The notes under the pieces are model-generated. The model had not been told where the DNA came from, did no database searches, and saw only the letters and a list, made by a program, of their open reading frames with translations. Position numbers and translations under genes: made by a program. A stretch of 64,000 nt of DNA. Origin: Caballeronia catudaia (GTDB lineage Bacteria; Pseudomonadota; Gammaproteobacteria; Burkholderiales; Burkholderiaceae). The DNA lies in contig NZ_FCOF02000010.1 in NCBI RefSeq assembly GCF_001544755.2, positions 1-64,000 of the forward strand, in the 5' to 3' direction. Below are positions 8,527-20,162 of the stretch, piece after piece (positions within the stretch are counted from its first letter, which is position 1; every line of letters starts with the position of its first letter).

Positions 8527-8628
8527 TTCCGCTGTAAAAAGCTCGTCGAAGCATGTCGCGAACGCGCAAGACGGAATGCGCGCGATTGCCTAATATCGAA
8601 CGTAATGCTCAAAACCGAGGAGTGGCTC

Positions 8629-9855
8629 ATGACCGACATCAATGTGAATCGCGGTACGTTCGACGAGGTAATGGTCCCGGTGTTCGCGCCGGCCAATTTC
8701 GTGCCCGACCGGGGCCGCGGCTCGCGCGTGTGGGACACGGAAGGCCGCGACTATGTCGATTTCGCCGGCGGCATCGCGGTGACGGCGCTGGGCCACGGCC
8801 ATCCCGAACTGCTGAAAATCCTGCACGAACAGGGCGACAAACTCTGGCATATCGGCAACGGCTACACGAACGCGCCGGTGTTGCGCCTCGCGAAACGCCT
8901 GACCGAACTCACCTTCGCCGACCGCGCGTTCTTCGCGAACTCGGGCGCGGAAGCGAACGAAGCCGCGCTCAAGCTCGCGCGCCGCTATGCGATCGACAAC
9001 CACGGCAACGACAAGATCGAGATCATCTCGTTCACGCAGTCGTTTCACGGCCGCACGTTCTTCACGGTGAGCGTCGGGGGCCAGCCGAAGTATGCGGAAG
9101 GCTTCGGGCCTCAGCCCGCAGGCATCCGTCATCTGCCGTACAACGATCTGCCGAAGGCGCTCGAAGCGATCGGCCCGAAGACGTGCGCGGTGATCGTCGA
9201 GCCGGTGCAGGGCGAAGGCGGCGTGCTGCCCGCCGATCCCGCGTTCCTGAAAGGCCTGCGCGAAGCGTGCGACAAGCACGGCGCGCTGCTTATTTTCGAC
9301 GAAGTGCAGACTGGCGTCGGCCGCACGGGCACGTTTTACGCGTACATGCAATACGGCGTGACGCCCGACATCCTCACGAGCGCGAAGGCGCTCGGCAACG
9401 GCTTTCCGATCGGCGTGATGCTGACCACCAACGAGATCGCCGCGCACTTCAAGGTCGGCGTGCACGGCACGACGTATGGCGGCAATCCGCTGGGCGCATC
9501 GATCGCGGAGAAGGTCGTCGAGCTCATCAGCGATCCGAAGCTGCTCGAAGGCGTGAACGAGCGCAGCCGCGCGATCAAGGCGCATCTCGAGCGCATCAAC
9601 GAGCGCTTCGGCATGTTCAGCGAGATCCGCGGACGCGGTCTCCTGATCGGCGCGGAACTGAACGGCACGTACAAGGATCGCGCGAAGGACGTGCTCAATG
9701 CGGCGGCGGCGAACGGCGTCATCATGCTGATCGCGGGGCCGAACGTGCTGCGCTTCGCGCCGTCGCTCATCATGCCGATGGCCGATCTCGACGAAGGCTT
9801 CGCGCGCCTCGAGAAAGCGATCGAGCAGGTGGTCGGCACGGCCGCCGTCGAGTGA
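8629..9855 (+). CDS. aruC: Succinylornithine/acetylornithine aminotransferase
   Basis: A 408-residue class-III PLP aminotransferase. The PLP lysine is Lys253 in [10 protein letters not shown], and the [18 protein letters not shown] and [12 protein letters not shown] motifs are typical of ArgD/AstC. In the AST pathway it transaminates N2-succinylornithine with 2-oxoglutarate to give succinylglutamate semialdehyde and glutamate. The start is the ATG at 8629 with GAGGAG seven bases upstream; an upstream ATG at 8605 would read through that site. It opens the six-gene catabolic set aruC-F-G-astD-B-E. The closely related ArgD reaction (N-acetylornithine) is also possible. Confidence 0.93.
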   Translation: MTDINVNRGTFDEVMVPVFAPANFVPDRGRGSRVWDTEGRDYVDFAGGIAVTALGHGHPELLKILHEQGDKLWHIGNGYTNAPVLRLAKRLTELTFADRAFFANSGAEANEAALKLARRYAIDNHGNDKIEIISFTQSFHGRTFFTVSVGGQPKYAEGFGPQPAGIRHLPYNDLPKALEAIGPKTCAVIVEPVQGEGGVLPADPAFLKGLREACDKHGALLIFDEVQTGVGRTGTFYAYMQYGVTPDILTSAKALGNGFPIGVMLTTNEIAAHFKVGVHGTTYGGNPLGASIAEKVVELISDPKLLEGVNERSRAIKAHLERINERFGMFSEIRGRGLLIGAELNGTYKDRAKDVLNAAAANGVIMLIAGPNVLRFAPSLIMPMADLDEGFARLEKAIEQVVGTAAVE

Positions 9856-9880
9856 GCGCGAAGCGAAAGACAAGGATTCG

Positions 9881-10930
9881 ATGATGCTATTCGTCCGTCC
9901 CGCAAGACTCTCCGATCTCGACGAGCTTCAGCGCATGGCGCGCGCGGCGCAGCCCGTGCTGCATTCGCTGCCGCGCGACCGTCACGCACTCGAAACGCGC
10001 GTCGCGCTGTCGGAAGACTCGTTTCGCGCCGAAGTCGAATTTCCGGGCGAGGAGTTCTATCTCTTCGTGCTGGAGGATGCGCAAACGGGCCGGCTGCTCG
10101 GCACGTCGAGCATCGTCGCGTCGGCGGGTTATTCCGAGCCGTTCTACGCGTTTCGCAACGATGCGCTGATTCACGCGTCCCGCGAGCTCAAGGTGAACCG
10201 CAAGATCCACGCGCTGACGATGTCGCACGAGCTGACGGGCAAGAGCCGGCTGACGGGCTTCTATATCGATCCGTCGTTGCGCAGTGAAGAGAACGAAGCG
10301 GCGGCGCATCTGCTGTCGCGCGCGCGGATGATCTACATCGCCGCGAACCGCAAGCGCTTCTCCAGCGAAGTGTTCTCGCTGATGCTCGGCGTCAGCGACG
10401 ATGCCGGCGCGTCGCCGTTCTGGGAAGCGGTCGGGCGCAAGTTCTTCGGGCGCGACTTCGAGCAGGTCGAAATGGAATCGGGCGGACGCAGCCGCACCTT
10501 CATCGCCGAAGTGATGCCGAGCTATCCGCTCTACGTGCCGCTGCTTCCCGGCGAGGCGCAGCGCGTGCTCGGCGAGCCCAACGAAAGCACGCTGCTCGCA
10601 TACGACATTCACCTCGAAGAAGGCTTCGAGCCGGACCGTTTCGTCGATATCTTCGATGCCGGCCCGGTGCTCACCATTGCGGTCGGCAAGAGCGCCTCGG
10701 CGGCATCGGGCGAACTGCGCACGGTGCGCGAGGCGGCGTCGGCAAGCGGTGCGCCGTATCTCGTCGCGGCGGGCGGCGCGCACGAATTCCGCTGCATCGT
10801 GACCGCGCTGGCCGGCACGCGCGCCGACGGCGCAGCGCTCAGTGCCGCAGCGCGCGGCGCGCTCGAGGTGGAAGACAAGGACACGGTGCGTTGCGTGCCG
10901 TTGCATCAGGCATCGGGAGAATTGCAATGA
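9881..10930 (+). CDS. aruF: Arginine/ornithine succinyltransferase, alpha subunit
   Basis: A 349-residue protein of the AstA family. It transfers a succinyl group from succinyl-CoA to the alpha-amino group of arginine or ornithine, the first AST step. The N-terminal VRPARLSDLDELQRMA resembles a GNAT fold, and the GKSRLTGFYIDP and DIFDAGPVL segments are conserved in AstA. It is one of two diverged AstA copies here; the pair forms a heteromer in Pseudomonas (AruF/AruG). ATG ATG at 9881 allows a start one codon later. Its stop overlaps the beta-subunit ATG by four bases. Confidence 0.93.
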   Translation: MMLFVRPARLSDLDELQRMARAAQPVLHSLPRDRHALETRVALSEDSFRAEVEFPGEEFYLFVLEDAQTGRLLGTSSIVASAGYSEPFYAFRNDALIHASRELKVNRKIHALTMSHELTGKSRLTGFYIDPSLRSEENEAAAHLLSRARMIYIAANRKRFSSEVFSLMLGVSDDAGASPFWEAVGRKFFGRDFEQVEMESGGRSRTFIAEVMPSYPLYVPLLPGEAQRVLGEPNESTLLAYDIHLEEGFEPDRFVDIFDAGPVLTIAVGKSASAASGELRTVREAASASGAPYLVAAGGAHEFRCIVTALAGTRADGAALSAAARGALEVEDKDTVRCVPLHQASGELQ

Positions 10931-11955
10931 TCGTCGTGCGTTGCACGCAGCCGGGCGATGTCGATGCCCTCGTCGCGCTCGCCCAGGAAACGGGCCCGGG
11001 CCTGACCACGTTCAAGCCGGATCGCGGCGCGCTGGAAGCACGCGTCGAACGTTCGCGCCGCACGCTCACCGGCGATGCGCAAGCGTTCGAAGCCGGCTAT
11101 CTCTTCGTGATGGAAGACACCGCGACGGGCGATGTCGCCGGCGTGTGCGGCATCGAAACGGAAGTCGGGCTGGAGCAGCCGTTCTACAACTATCGCGTAT
11201 CGACGGTCGTGCATGCGAGCAAGGACATGGGCGTGTGGACGCGCATGTCGCTGCTCAACATCTCGCACGATCTGACGGGTTATGCGGAAGTGTGCTCGCT
11301 TTTCCTGAGCCCGCGTTTTCGCACGGCGGGCGTGGGCGGCTTGCTGTCGCGCTCGCGCTTCATGTTCATCGCGCAATTCCCGGATCGTTTTCCGCAGCGT
11401 TTGTGCGCGGAATTGCGCGGCCATTTCGATGACAACGGCGAGTCGCCGTTCTGGAACGCGGTCGGCTCGCATTTCTATCAGATCGATTTCAACGAAGCGG
11501 ATTACCTCAGCTCGCACGGCAAGAAGTCGTTCGTCGCCGAGCTGATGCCGCGCTATCCGGTGTATCTCGACCTGCTGCCCGATGCCGCCCAACGAGCGGT
11601 CGGCGTCACGCACAGGGACACCGCGCCCGCGCGCAAGATGCTCGAAGCCGAAGGGCTGCGTTACGAGAATCACGTCGATATCTTCGATGCCGGGCCGGTG
11701 CTCGAATGCCACATCGCCGACTTGCGCACGGTGCGCGAGAGCGTGCTGGCGCGCGTGAAGATCGGCGAGCATCGCGCGGATAGCGACGCGAAGAGCCTCG
11801 TATCGAACACGCTGCTCGAAGACTTCCGCTGCGGCGCGACGACGGGCGCGGTCGAGGACGGCGCGTTCCTGCTGAGCTCCGAAGAAGCCGCCGCATTGCG
11901 GGTAAAGGAAGGCGATCAAGTGCGCGTGCTCACATCGTATCCGCGCGCAAAGTAA
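10927..11955 (+). CDS. aruG: Arginine/ornithine succinyltransferase, beta subunit
   Basis: A 342-residue AstA-family protein, paralogous to the gene before it and of similar length. It begins MIVVRCTQPGDVDALVALA and carries the same FLSPRFRTAGVGGLLSRSRF and HVDIFDAGPVL segments. The start is the ATG at 10927, which shares ATGA with the aruF stop, so translation is coupled as expected for the subunits of one enzyme. It keeps the more complete AstA features, so it is probably the catalytic subunit; that is known for the family rather than seen here. Confidence 0.93.
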   Translation: MIVVRCTQPGDVDALVALAQETGPGLTTFKPDRGALEARVERSRRTLTGDAQAFEAGYLFVMEDTATGDVAGVCGIETEVGLEQPFYNYRVSTVVHASKDMGVWTRMSLLNISHDLTGYAEVCSLFLSPRFRTAGVGGLLSRSRFMFIAQFPDRFPQRLCAELRGHFDDNGESPFWNAVGSHFYQIDFNEADYLSSHGKKSFVAELMPRYPVYLDLLPDAAQRAVGVTHRDTAPARKMLEAEGLRYENHVDIFDAGPVLECHIADLRTVRESVLARVKIGEHRADSDAKSLVSNTLLEDFRCGATTGAVEDGAFLLSSEEAAALRVKEGDQVRVLTSYPRAK

Positions 11956-13440
<1,485 letters not shown>

Positions 13441-13467
13441 GTCACGTTTCAAGCATCGGGAATGAAC

Positions 13468-14808
13468 ATGTCTGCAACCGAAGCGAACTTCGACGGGCTC
13501 GTCGGTCCGACGCACAACTACGCGGGACTGTCGTTCGGCAACGTCGCGTCGCGCAGCAACGAGAAGTCGGTGGCGAATCCGAAGGCCGCCGCGAAGCAGG
13601 GCTTGCGCAAGATGAAGCAGCTCGCGGATCTCGGTTTTCATCAGGGCGTGCTGCCGCCGCTCGAACGTCCGTCTATCAGGCTGCTGCGCGATGTCGGCTT
13701 CACAGGCGACGACGCCACCGTGGTCGCGCGCGCCGCTCGCGAAGCGCCCGAGTTGCTGGCCGCGGCCAGTTCCGCATCGGCGATGTGGACGGCGAATGCC
13801 GCGACCGTGAGTCCATCGGCGGATACGGCTGACGGGCGCGTGCATTTCACGCCTGCGAATCTCGCCGCGAAGCTGCATCGCGCGATCGAACATGGCGAGA
13901 CGCGCCGGACGCTTGCTGCGATCTTCGCCGATGAAGCGCGCTTTCGCATTCATCATGCGCTGCCCGGCACGCCCGCGCTCGGCGACGAAGGCGCGGCGAA
14001 CCACACGCGTTTCGCGCGCGAGTACGACGCGAAGGGCGTCGAGTTCTTCGTGTACGGGCGCAGCGAATATGGCGGCGGTCCGCAGCCGCAGCGTTATCCC
14101 GCGCGTCAGACGCTCGAAGCGAGCCGCGCCGTTGCGCGTCTGCACGGCCTCGCCGACGATGCCACCGTGTTCGCGCAGCAATCGCCCGACGTGATCGATG
14201 CCGGCGTGTTCCACAACGACGTGATCGCGGTCGGCAATCGCACGACGCTCTTTTGCCATCAGCGCGCGTTCGTCGACCAGCACAAGGTCTACGACGAACT
14301 GCGCGCGAAGCTCGACGCGCAAGGCACGACGTTCACCGCGCTCGAAGTGCCGGAAAGCGAAGTGAGCGTGGAGGACGCGGTCTCGTCGTATCTCTTCAAC
14401 AGTCAGTTGTTGTCGGGCGCGGATGGCCGGCAAGTGCTCGTCGTGCCGCAGGAATGCCGCGAGAATGCGCGCGTGGCGGCGTATCTGGATGCGCTCGCTT
14501 CGCGCAAGACGCCGATCGACGAAGTGCTCGTCTTCGATCTGCGCGAGAGCATGAAAAATGGCGGCGGTCCGGCGTGCTTGCGCCTGCGCGTCGTGCTGAA
14601 CGATGCCGAACGCGCCGCGGTCAATCCGCGCGTATGGATCAACGACGCGCTGTTCACGAAGCTCGACGCATGGATCGACCGGCACTATCGCGATCGTCTC
14701 GCGCCCGCCGATCTCGCCGATCCGAAGTTGCTCGCCGAATCGCGCGCCGCGCTCGACGAGCTGACCACCATTCTCGGGCTTGGCTCCGTCTATGACTTCC
14801 AGCGCTGA
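13468..14808 (+). CDS. astB: N-succinylarginine dihydrolase
   Basis: A 446-residue enzyme of the amidinotransferase fold. Cys370 in [10 protein letters not shown] and His249 in [13 protein letters not shown] stand at the catalytic positions known from AstB. It converts N2-succinylarginine to N2-succinylornithine, two ammonia and CO2, the second AST step. N-terminal [15 protein letters not shown] is a family signature. The second of two in-frame ATGs (13468) is chosen because GGGA is six bases before it and directly abuts the first (13462). Its end overlaps astE by 17 bases. Confidence 0.95.
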   Translation: MSATEANFDGLVGPTHNYAGLSFGNVASRSNEKSVANPKAAAKQGLRKMKQLADLGFHQGVLPPLERPSIRLLRDVGFTGDDATVVARAAREAPELLAAASSASAMWTANAATVSPSADTADGRVHFTPANLAAKLHRAIEHGETRRTLAAIFADEARFRIHHALPGTPALGDEGAANHTRFAREYDAKGVEFFVYGRSEYGGGPQPQRYPARQTLEASRAVARLHGLADDATVFAQQSPDVIDAGVFHNDVIAVGNRTTLFCHQRAFVDQHKVYDELRAKLDAQGTTFTALEVPESEVSVEDAVSSYLFNSQLLSGADGRQVLVVPQECRENARVAAYLDALASRKTPIDEVLVFDLRESMKNGGGPACLRLRVVLNDAERAAVNPRVWINDALFTKLDAWIDRHYRDRLAPADLADPKLLAESRAALDELTTILGLGSVYDFQR

Positions 14809-15808
14809 TTCGTCTCTGCTCGAAGATTTTCTCGCGTTCACGCTCGCGGGCGGACGGCCTTCCGTCGCAAGCGGCGTCGCGCCTTCGGGTGTGCGATGGA
14901 CATGGCAAGGCGAGGGCGTATTGCTGCTCGAACCCGCCAAAGCGCCGACGCACAGCGTGATTGCATCGGCGGGCATTCATGGCGATGAAACCGCGCCCAT
15001 CGAAATGCTGTCGCTGCTCGTCGCGGATATCGCGAACGGACGCGCGCCGCTTGCCGCGCGCACGCTCGTGATCCTCGGGAACATCGGCGCGATGCGCGCG
15101 GGCGAACGTTATATCGACGACGATCTCAATCGGCTTTTCAGTGGACGTCACGCAAGCTTGGCGGGAAGCCGCGAGGCGCCGCGCGCCGCAGAACTGGAGA
15201 ACGCCGCGCTGAAGTTCTTCGATGACGCCGCGCATCCGAAATGGCACATCGACATGCATACGGCGATCCGCGCCTCCGTGTTCGAGCAATTTGCATTGCT
15301 GCCGCACACGGGCGCGCCGCTCGCCCGCGCGATGTTCGACTGGCTCCGCGATGCGCGTCTGCAAGCCGTGCTGCTGCATCGCGAGAAGGGCAACACGTTT
15401 ACGCATTTCACCGCGCAGCAAGCGGGCGCGCTCGCGTGCACGCTGGAACTCGGCAAGGTGCGGCCGTTCGGCCAGAACGCGCTGGCGCGCTTTGCGGCGT
15501 CGGATGCGGCGTTGCGCAGGCTGATCGCGGGCGTCGGGGCGTCGGAGAACGCGCCGTTGCGCGTGTTCACGGTCGTCGCGCAGATCGACAAGCAAAGCGA
15601 GCACTTCGTGCTGAACGTCGCGAGCGATGTGCCGAATTTCACGGCGTTTCCCATAGGCACCGAACTCGCGCGCGACGGCGAATATCGCTATCGCGTGTCG
15701 CACGATGAAGAGCGCATCGTGTTTCCGAATCCGAAGGTGAAGCCGGGCTTGCGCGCCGGTCTCATGGTCATCGATACGACCGACGCCACGCTCGCCTCTC
15801 TCGACTGA
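14792..15808 (+). CDS. astE: Succinylglutamate desuccinylase
   Basis: A 338-residue zinc carboxypeptidase-like hydrolase. His63 and Glu66 in AGIHGDE and His156 in IDMHTAIR form the zinc site. It splits N-succinylglutamate into succinate and glutamate, the last AST step. The start is the ATG at 14792 inside the end of astB; an upstream TTG at 14780 is less likely. An earlier member of the cluster, AotO of Pseudomonas, is distantly related to AstE, but only this single copy is present here. It is followed by 161 bases before the binding-protein gene. Confidence 0.93.
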   Translation: MTSSADSSLLEDFLAFTLAGGRPSVASGVAPSGVRWTWQGEGVLLLEPAKAPTHSVIASAGIHGDETAPIEMLSLLVADIANGRAPLAARTLVILGNIGAMRAGERYIDDDLNRLFSGRHASLAGSREAPRAAELENAALKFFDDAAHPKWHIDMHTAIRASVFEQFALLPHTGAPLARAMFDWLRDARLQAVLLHREKGNTFTHFTAQQAGALACTLELGKVRPFGQNALARFAASDAALRRLIAGVGASENAPLRVFTVVAQIDKQSEHFVLNVASDVPNFTAFPIGTELARDGEYRYRVSHDEERIVFPNPKVKPGLRAGLMVIDTTDATLASLD

Positions 15809-15969
15809 AACGCCTGCGCGTTCGCGCGCTACAATCGCGCCCCAATGTTCGGCGCGTCGCATCGACTCGCGCTCTCGCGTTTGAACGTGGATTTTTGTGC
15901 CGCGATGTTTCATCGACGGCGAGAAACCGCATCGGACATCTGATTGAACCGCACTGGAAGGAGATGAAG

Positions 15970-16785
15970 TTGAAAAAATCGCATTGGATCAGCCGCAAGC
16001 TCGCCGCGTTCGCGGTGCTGGGCGCGACCGTCGTCACGGGCGTTGCCGCATTGAACGCGCACGCGGCCGAGAACATGAAGGAATTGCGCTTCGGCGTCGA
16101 GGCGTCGTATGCGCCGTTCGAGTCGAAGTCGCCGGGCGGCGAGCTGATGGGCTTCGATATCGACATCGGCAACGCCGTGTGCGCGAAGCTGAAGATGAAA
16201 TGCGTGTGGGTCGAGAATTCGTTCGACGGACTGATTCCCGCGTTGCAGGCGCGCAAGTTCGATGGCATCAACTCGGACATGACCATCACCGACAAGCGCA
16301 AGGTCGCGATCGACTTCACCGATCCGATCTACACGATCCCGAATCAGCTGATCGCGAAGAAGGGCAGCACGATCCAGCCGACCGTCGATGGTCTGAAGGG
16401 CAAACGCGTCGGCGTGCTGCAGGGCTCGATTCAGGAAACATACGCGAAGGCGAAGTGGGCGCCCGCAGGCATCGATGTCGCGTCGTATCAGGCGCAGGAC
16501 CAGATCTACGCCGACCTGGCGTCGGGGCGTCTAGATGCGGCGTTCCAGGATGCCGAGGCGGCGTCGAAGGGCTTCCTGAAGCAGCCGCAGGGCGCGGGTT
16601 TCGCGTTCGCGGGTCCGGCAGTGTCGGATGACAAGCTGCTCGGCGCCGGCGTGGGCTTCGGCGTGCGCAAGAACGACAAGGCGTTGAAGGACGCGCTCAA
16701 TCGCGCGCTGAAGGAACTGAAGGACGACGGGACCATCGAGCGCTTCGCCGCGAAGTATTTCGATGTGAAGGTGGTGTTGAAGTAA
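15970..16785 (+). CDS. aotJ: Periplasmic arginine/ornithine-binding protein (AotJ/HisJ/ArgT-like)
   Basis: A 271-residue type-2 periplasmic binding protein. The signal peptide has KK, then SRKLAAFAVLGATVVTGVAAL, and a likely cut after AHA or AHAA near residue 32. The mature protein has LRFGVEASYAPFESKSPGG, GFDIDIGNAVCAKL and DMTITDKRKVAIDFTDP, typical of the lysine-arginine-ornithine group. AAGGAG at 15958-15963 directly abuts an ATG at 15964 but stands six bases from the TTG at 15970, so the TTG is the better start. It should feed the permeases encoded at 5209-7502, ten kilobases upstream on the same strand. A terminator follows. Confidence 0.9.
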   Translation: MKKSHWISRKLAAFAVLGATVVTGVAALNAHAAENMKELRFGVEASYAPFESKSPGGELMGFDIDIGNAVCAKLKMKCVWVENSFDGLIPALQARKFDGINSDMTITDKRKVAIDFTDPIYTIPNQLIAKKGSTIQPTVDGLKGKRVGVLQGSIQETYAKAKWAPAGIDVASYQAQDQIYADLASGRLDAAFQDAEAASKGFLKQPQGAGFAFAGPAVSDDKLLGAGVGFGVRKNDKALKDALNRALKELKDDGTIERFAAKYFDVKVVLK

Positions 16786-16806
16786 GGCGGCGTCGCCGCA
16801 AGTGAC

Positions 16807-16844
16807 AAGCCCCGCTCGGGAGTGATCCCGTGCGGGGCTTTTTT
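16807..16844. terminator. Terminator between the arginine locus and the efflux operon
   Basis: AAGCCCCGC pairs with GCGGGGCTT, with an inner CGGG/CCCG helix and six T residues. It ends the plus-strand arginine locus and lies just beyond the stop of the convergent HlyD gene, so it probably serves both. Confidence 0.85.
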
Positions 16845-16859
16845 GTCAGTGAAGGGTGG

Positions 16860-17723
16860 TCACATCGACGGCGTGACGATCACGGTCGCCGTCGTCCCCG
16901 CACTCAACAACACGCCATCCGGCACCTCGTCGATATGCACGCGCACTGGCACGCGCTGCGCGAGCCGCACCCAGTTGAAGGTCGGATTCACATCCGCAAG
17001 CAGTTCGCGGCTTTGCGGATTGTCGCGGTCGTAGATGCCGCGCGAGATGCTCTCGACGTGCCCCTTCAACTCGCCGCCGCTCATCAATCGAACCGAAGCC
17101 TTGTCGCCGATTCGCACGTGCGGCAGCTTCGTTTCCTCGAAATAGCCATAGACCCAGAACGAATGACTGTCGACGATCGCGAGCTTGGCCGCGCCCGCCG
17201 TCGCGTAGTCGCCGCGAAACACGTTCAGGTTCGTCACGTAGCCGTCCACCGGCGAAAACACTTTCGTGCGTTCGAGATTGAGCTTCGCGGCGTCGAGCGC
17301 GGCCTGCGCCTGCTGCAACTGCGCCTGTGCGGTCGATGCGGTCTGCATCGCGTTTTCGCGCGCTTCCTTCGACACGACGAGACTGTCCATGTCGGCGCGG
17401 CGCGCGGCGTCCGCGCGGCGCATGCGCAATTCGGCGGCGCGCGCCGCGACATTCGCCTGCGCCTGCTCGACGGCAATCTCGTAGTGCGACGGATCGATCT
17501 CCATCAGCAGATCGCCTTTCTTCACGAGCTGGTTGTCACGCACCGGCAACTGCACGACCGCACCCGACACGTCAGGCGCCACGTTGACGACGTCCGCGCG
17601 CACGCGGCCATCGCGCGTCCACGGCTCGTCCATGTAATGCACCCACAACATGCGTCCGATGACGAGCGCGGCCGCGAAAATGGCGATGGTCAGAACCAGG
17701 CCGATGATTTTTCTCAGAATCAT
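16860..17723 (-). CDS. aaeA: HlyD-family membrane fusion protein (AaeA/EmrA-like)
   Basis: A 287-residue periplasmic adaptor. One N-terminal membrane anchor (about residues 3-27) is followed by WTRDGRVRADVVNVAPDVSG, an Ala/Gln-rich coiled coil at about 75-155 and the beta-barrel part with SFWVYGYFEET. The start is the ATG at 17723 with AAGAAGAG upstream; the frame is open to 17765 without support. It bridges the FUSC inner-membrane pump and the outer-membrane channel of the same operon. It resembles AaeA of the aromatic carboxylic acid efflux system; the real substrate is not known. Confidence 0.9.
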   Translation of the reverse strand: MILRKIIGLVLTIAIFAAALVIGRMLWVHYMDEPWTRDGRVRADVVNVAPDVSGAVVQLPVRDNQLVKKGDLLMEIDPSHYEIAVEQAQANVAARAAELRMRRADAARRADMDSLVVSKEARENAMQTASTAQAQLQQAQAALDAAKLNLERTKVFSPVDGYVTNLNVFRGDYATAGAAKLAIVDSHSFWVYGYFEETKLPHVRIGDKASVRLMSGGELKGHVESISRGIYDRDNPQSRELLADVNPTFNWVRLAQRVPVRVHIDEVPDGVLLSAGTTATVIVTPSM

Positions 17724-17765
17724 GATGCAACTCTTCTTCAGCTTGTATGAATGTGATGCCGCCAA

Positions 17766-17969
17766 TCAGCGATACGCATAGAGCCCGAGCGCGCCGCAGA
17801 TGCACACGAGCAGGCTCGCGCGAAACAGCGCCGGATGCCACACCACGCGATAGAGGCCCGTCAGCGAGAGCGCGCGATCGACGATCCACGTGATCATCGC
17901 GCCCGCGATGAAGAGCAGGAGGATCGTCGGTACATAGGCTTCGAGGATCGAGACGTTACGCGGCAGCAT
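17766..17969 (-). CDS. aaeX: DUF1656 small membrane protein (AaeX-like)
   Basis: A 67-residue protein with two membrane segments (about 12-32 and 45-65) and the end GLYAYR. DUF1656 proteins are regularly encoded between a FUSC pump and an HlyD adaptor, as here. AAGGAG six bases ahead fixes the ATG at 17969, which lies 14 bases inside the end of the FUSC gene, so translation is coupled. Its role in the pump is not established. Confidence 0.9.
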   Translation of the reverse strand: MLPRNVSILEAYVPTILLLFIAGAMITWIVDRALSLTGLYRVVWHPALFRASLLVCICGALGLYAYR

Positions 17970-20160
17970 GGGACGCTCCTTCGGGCGTGTCGTTGCACTC
18001 GCGGGTATGCCGGGCAAATGGCGCGAACGGCGATTCGTGATCGAGCAGCGCGGTGCGGATGAAATGCAGATGACTCACGATGCGCTGAAGCCGATGCCGT
18101 TCCTCGCGCGGTGAATCAGTGAGCCGCGCGAGCAGCGCTTGCGTATCGGCGATCGCGCGTTCGGCCGCCGCAAGCGCGGCATCGAAGCGCGTCGCGTTCG
18201 GCCGGTCGAACAATCGCGCGACGGCATCGAGCGTCATATCGACGGAGCGTCGCCACGGCATCGACGCGGCGTAGTGCGCCTCGCGCGGCATTGCCGACAT
18301 CTCGCGCCGCAAATCGATCACCGCGCTGCCAGACTCGAGCACCGCGAAAAGCCATTGCAGCGCGTCACGTTGCTGTTCCGGGCGGCTCGCGGGCAGCGCG
18401 TTGATCTGCGCAAGCAGGTCGCGCGTGCGGCTTTCGAAGTGCGTCGTGAGACGCGAGAGACGCCCGCGGCGCGCGCCGACGACTTCACGCCGCAGATCGC
18501 CGAGCAACAGGTGACGCAGCCACGGTGCATCGGTCGGCAAGAGCACGGCGAACGCGATCGCCGCGACGATCATCGACAAAACGAGCGCGAGCGCGTCGTT
18601 CATGAAGCCGGTCGGATCGTAACGAACGAGATTGTCCGGCCCCGCGAGAAAGCAAAAGAAGATGCAGAAGCCTACGCCCACGCCCGCCAGCGTGCGCCGC
18701 GTGCTCAGGTACGCGCCGAAGAGGAGCGCGGGCGCGAGCGCGGCGCACATCATCGCGAAGCCCTCGATATGCGGAAACACGCCGAACACGACGATCATGC
18801 CGGCCACGGTCGCGAGCATCGTGCCGATCGCCATTTGCGCCGACATCAGCGCCGGCCGCGGCGACGACGACGCCAGCGCGCACACGGCCGCCGCGTCGAG
18901 CACCATCGTTCCGCCACTCGGCCACGCGCTCTCGATCCAGAATGCGGAGAGAATGAACATCACCGCCGCGCCGCGCAAGCCCGAAATCGCCGCCGCGAAC
19001 ATGTTCGTCTTCGGCACGTAGCGCGCAATCCAGCGCTCGCGCTCGTGCGATGGCGAAGTGAGCGACGCGTAGGTCTCGGCGTAGGCGAGCATGTCGTCGA
19101 CGAAGCGGTAAAGCAGTTCCGCCGCCGTGTCGAATTCGAGTTGCACGAAGTCCGGATTCGCTTCCAGCCCGGCGCGCGTCGCCCACACGCGCTTCGGCAA
19201 GGCGGTCTTGTAGTCGCGCAACTGCGCGGCGGCGTGCGCGGCGTCGGCGGCGTTTCTCACCGGTTCGCCCGATAAGGAAAAGAGCGGCGGCACTTCGCGA
19301 AAGAACGGCTCGAGCGCCGCGATGGTCGTCGCCGATGCGTTTTCGCGCAGCCGGTTCATCAACTGATGCAGCGCGTGAAAGCGCGTCGATGCGCTCATGA
19401 ACTCGCTGTTCAGGCGCGCGAGGCGCCCGCCGCGCATGCGCGACTCGGGGTTCTCGAATACCGCGACGCTGCGCGCGGCCTCGAAGCCGACGATATCCGA
19501 CACGAACGCGAGATTGGTCCGTTCGATCTGCGCGCGCGCCATGTCGCCCGACAGCGCGCGGCACACGTAATCGACGAACTGCGTGAAGCGGCGGCGCACC
19601 GTGGTGCGCACCTGCTCGCCCGCATGTTGCGGAAAGACGAGCGCGCTCACGGCGCCCGCGCAGACGATGCCGAGCGTCACTTCGCTGACCCTTGTCAACG
19701 CCGACAGATACGCGCCATCCGGATGCTGCGCCGCCGGAATGCCGATCAGCGCCGCCGTGTAGCCCGCGAGCACGAAGCCGTACGAGCGGAAGTTGCGATT
19801 GCGCGCCGCGCCCGCGGTGCAGACGCCGACCCAGAGCGCCGTCGCCGAAAGGAACAGCACGGGCTGCTGCGAGAACAGGCTGATGAAGACCATCATCACG
19901 ACGAGGCCGACCATCGTTCCGCAGAAACGGTAGAAGCTCTTTGCCAGCACCATGCCGCTTTGGGGCTGCATCACGACGAAAACGGTGGTCATCGCGGTGC
20001 GCGGCTGCGCCATGTCGAGGCGCATCGCGATCCACAGCGACAGCAGCGCCGCGAGCACCGCCTTGAAGATGTAGACCCACGCGAGGCCGTCGGTGCGCGC
20101 CCAGTCGAGCAAGGCATGCCGGAGCGACTGACGTTCGATGATAGAAGCGGACGTGGACAT
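17956..20160 (-). CDS. aaeB: FUSC-family inner-membrane efflux pump (AaeB-like)
   Basis: A 734-residue FUSC/AaeB protein with two membrane halves of about six segments each: the first starts near YIFKAVLAALLSLWIAMRL, the second near FAAAISGLRGAAVMFILSAF. They are separated by a long soluble helical part, and a second soluble part forms the C-terminus. It exports aromatic carboxylic acids or similar compounds with the HlyD adaptor and the outer-membrane channel. Its ATG comes two bases after the stop of the outer-membrane gene, and its end overlaps the DUF1656 gene. The divergent LysR gene at 21846 is the likely regulator. Confidence 0.92.
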   Translation of the reverse strand: MSTSASIIERQSLRHALLDWARTDGLAWVYIFKAVLAALLSLWIAMRLDMAQPRTAMTTVFVVMQPQSGMVLAKSFYRFCGTMVGLVVMMVFISLFSQQPVLFLSATALWVGVCTAGAARNRNFRSYGFVLAGYTAALIGIPAAQHPDGAYLSALTRVSEVTLGIVCAGAVSALVFPQHAGEQVRTTVRRRFTQFVDYVCRALSGDMARAQIERTNLAFVSDIVGFEAARSVAVFENPESRMRGGRLARLNSEFMSASTRFHALHQLMNRLRENASATTIAALEPFFREVPPLFSLSGEPVRNAADAAHAAAQLRDYKTALPKRVWATRAGLEANPDFVQLEFDTAAELLYRFVDDMLAYAETYASLTSPSHERERWIARYVPKTNMFAAAISGLRGAAVMFILSAFWIESAWPSGGTMVLDAAAVCALASSSPRPALMSAQMAIGTMLATVAGMIVVFGVFPHIEGFAMMCAALAPALLFGAYLSTRRTLAGVGVGFCIFFCFLAGPDNLVRYDPTGFMNDALALVLSMIVAAIAFAVLLPTDAPWLRHLLLGDLRREVVGARRGRLSRLTTHFESRTRDLLAQINALPASRPEQQRDALQWLFAVLESGSAVIDLRREMSAMPREAHYAASMPWRRSVDMTLDAVARLFDRPNATRFDAALAAAERAIADTQALLARLTDSPREERHRLQRIVSHLHFIRTALLDHESPFAPFARHTRECNDTPEGASHAAA

Positions 20161-20162
20161 GC

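Noticed and set aside
8591-8596. TAATAT before aruC as a -10 element
   Set aside because: The hexamer is good, but no -35 stands at the right distance and the gene may be read from upstream; not enough to list as a promoter.
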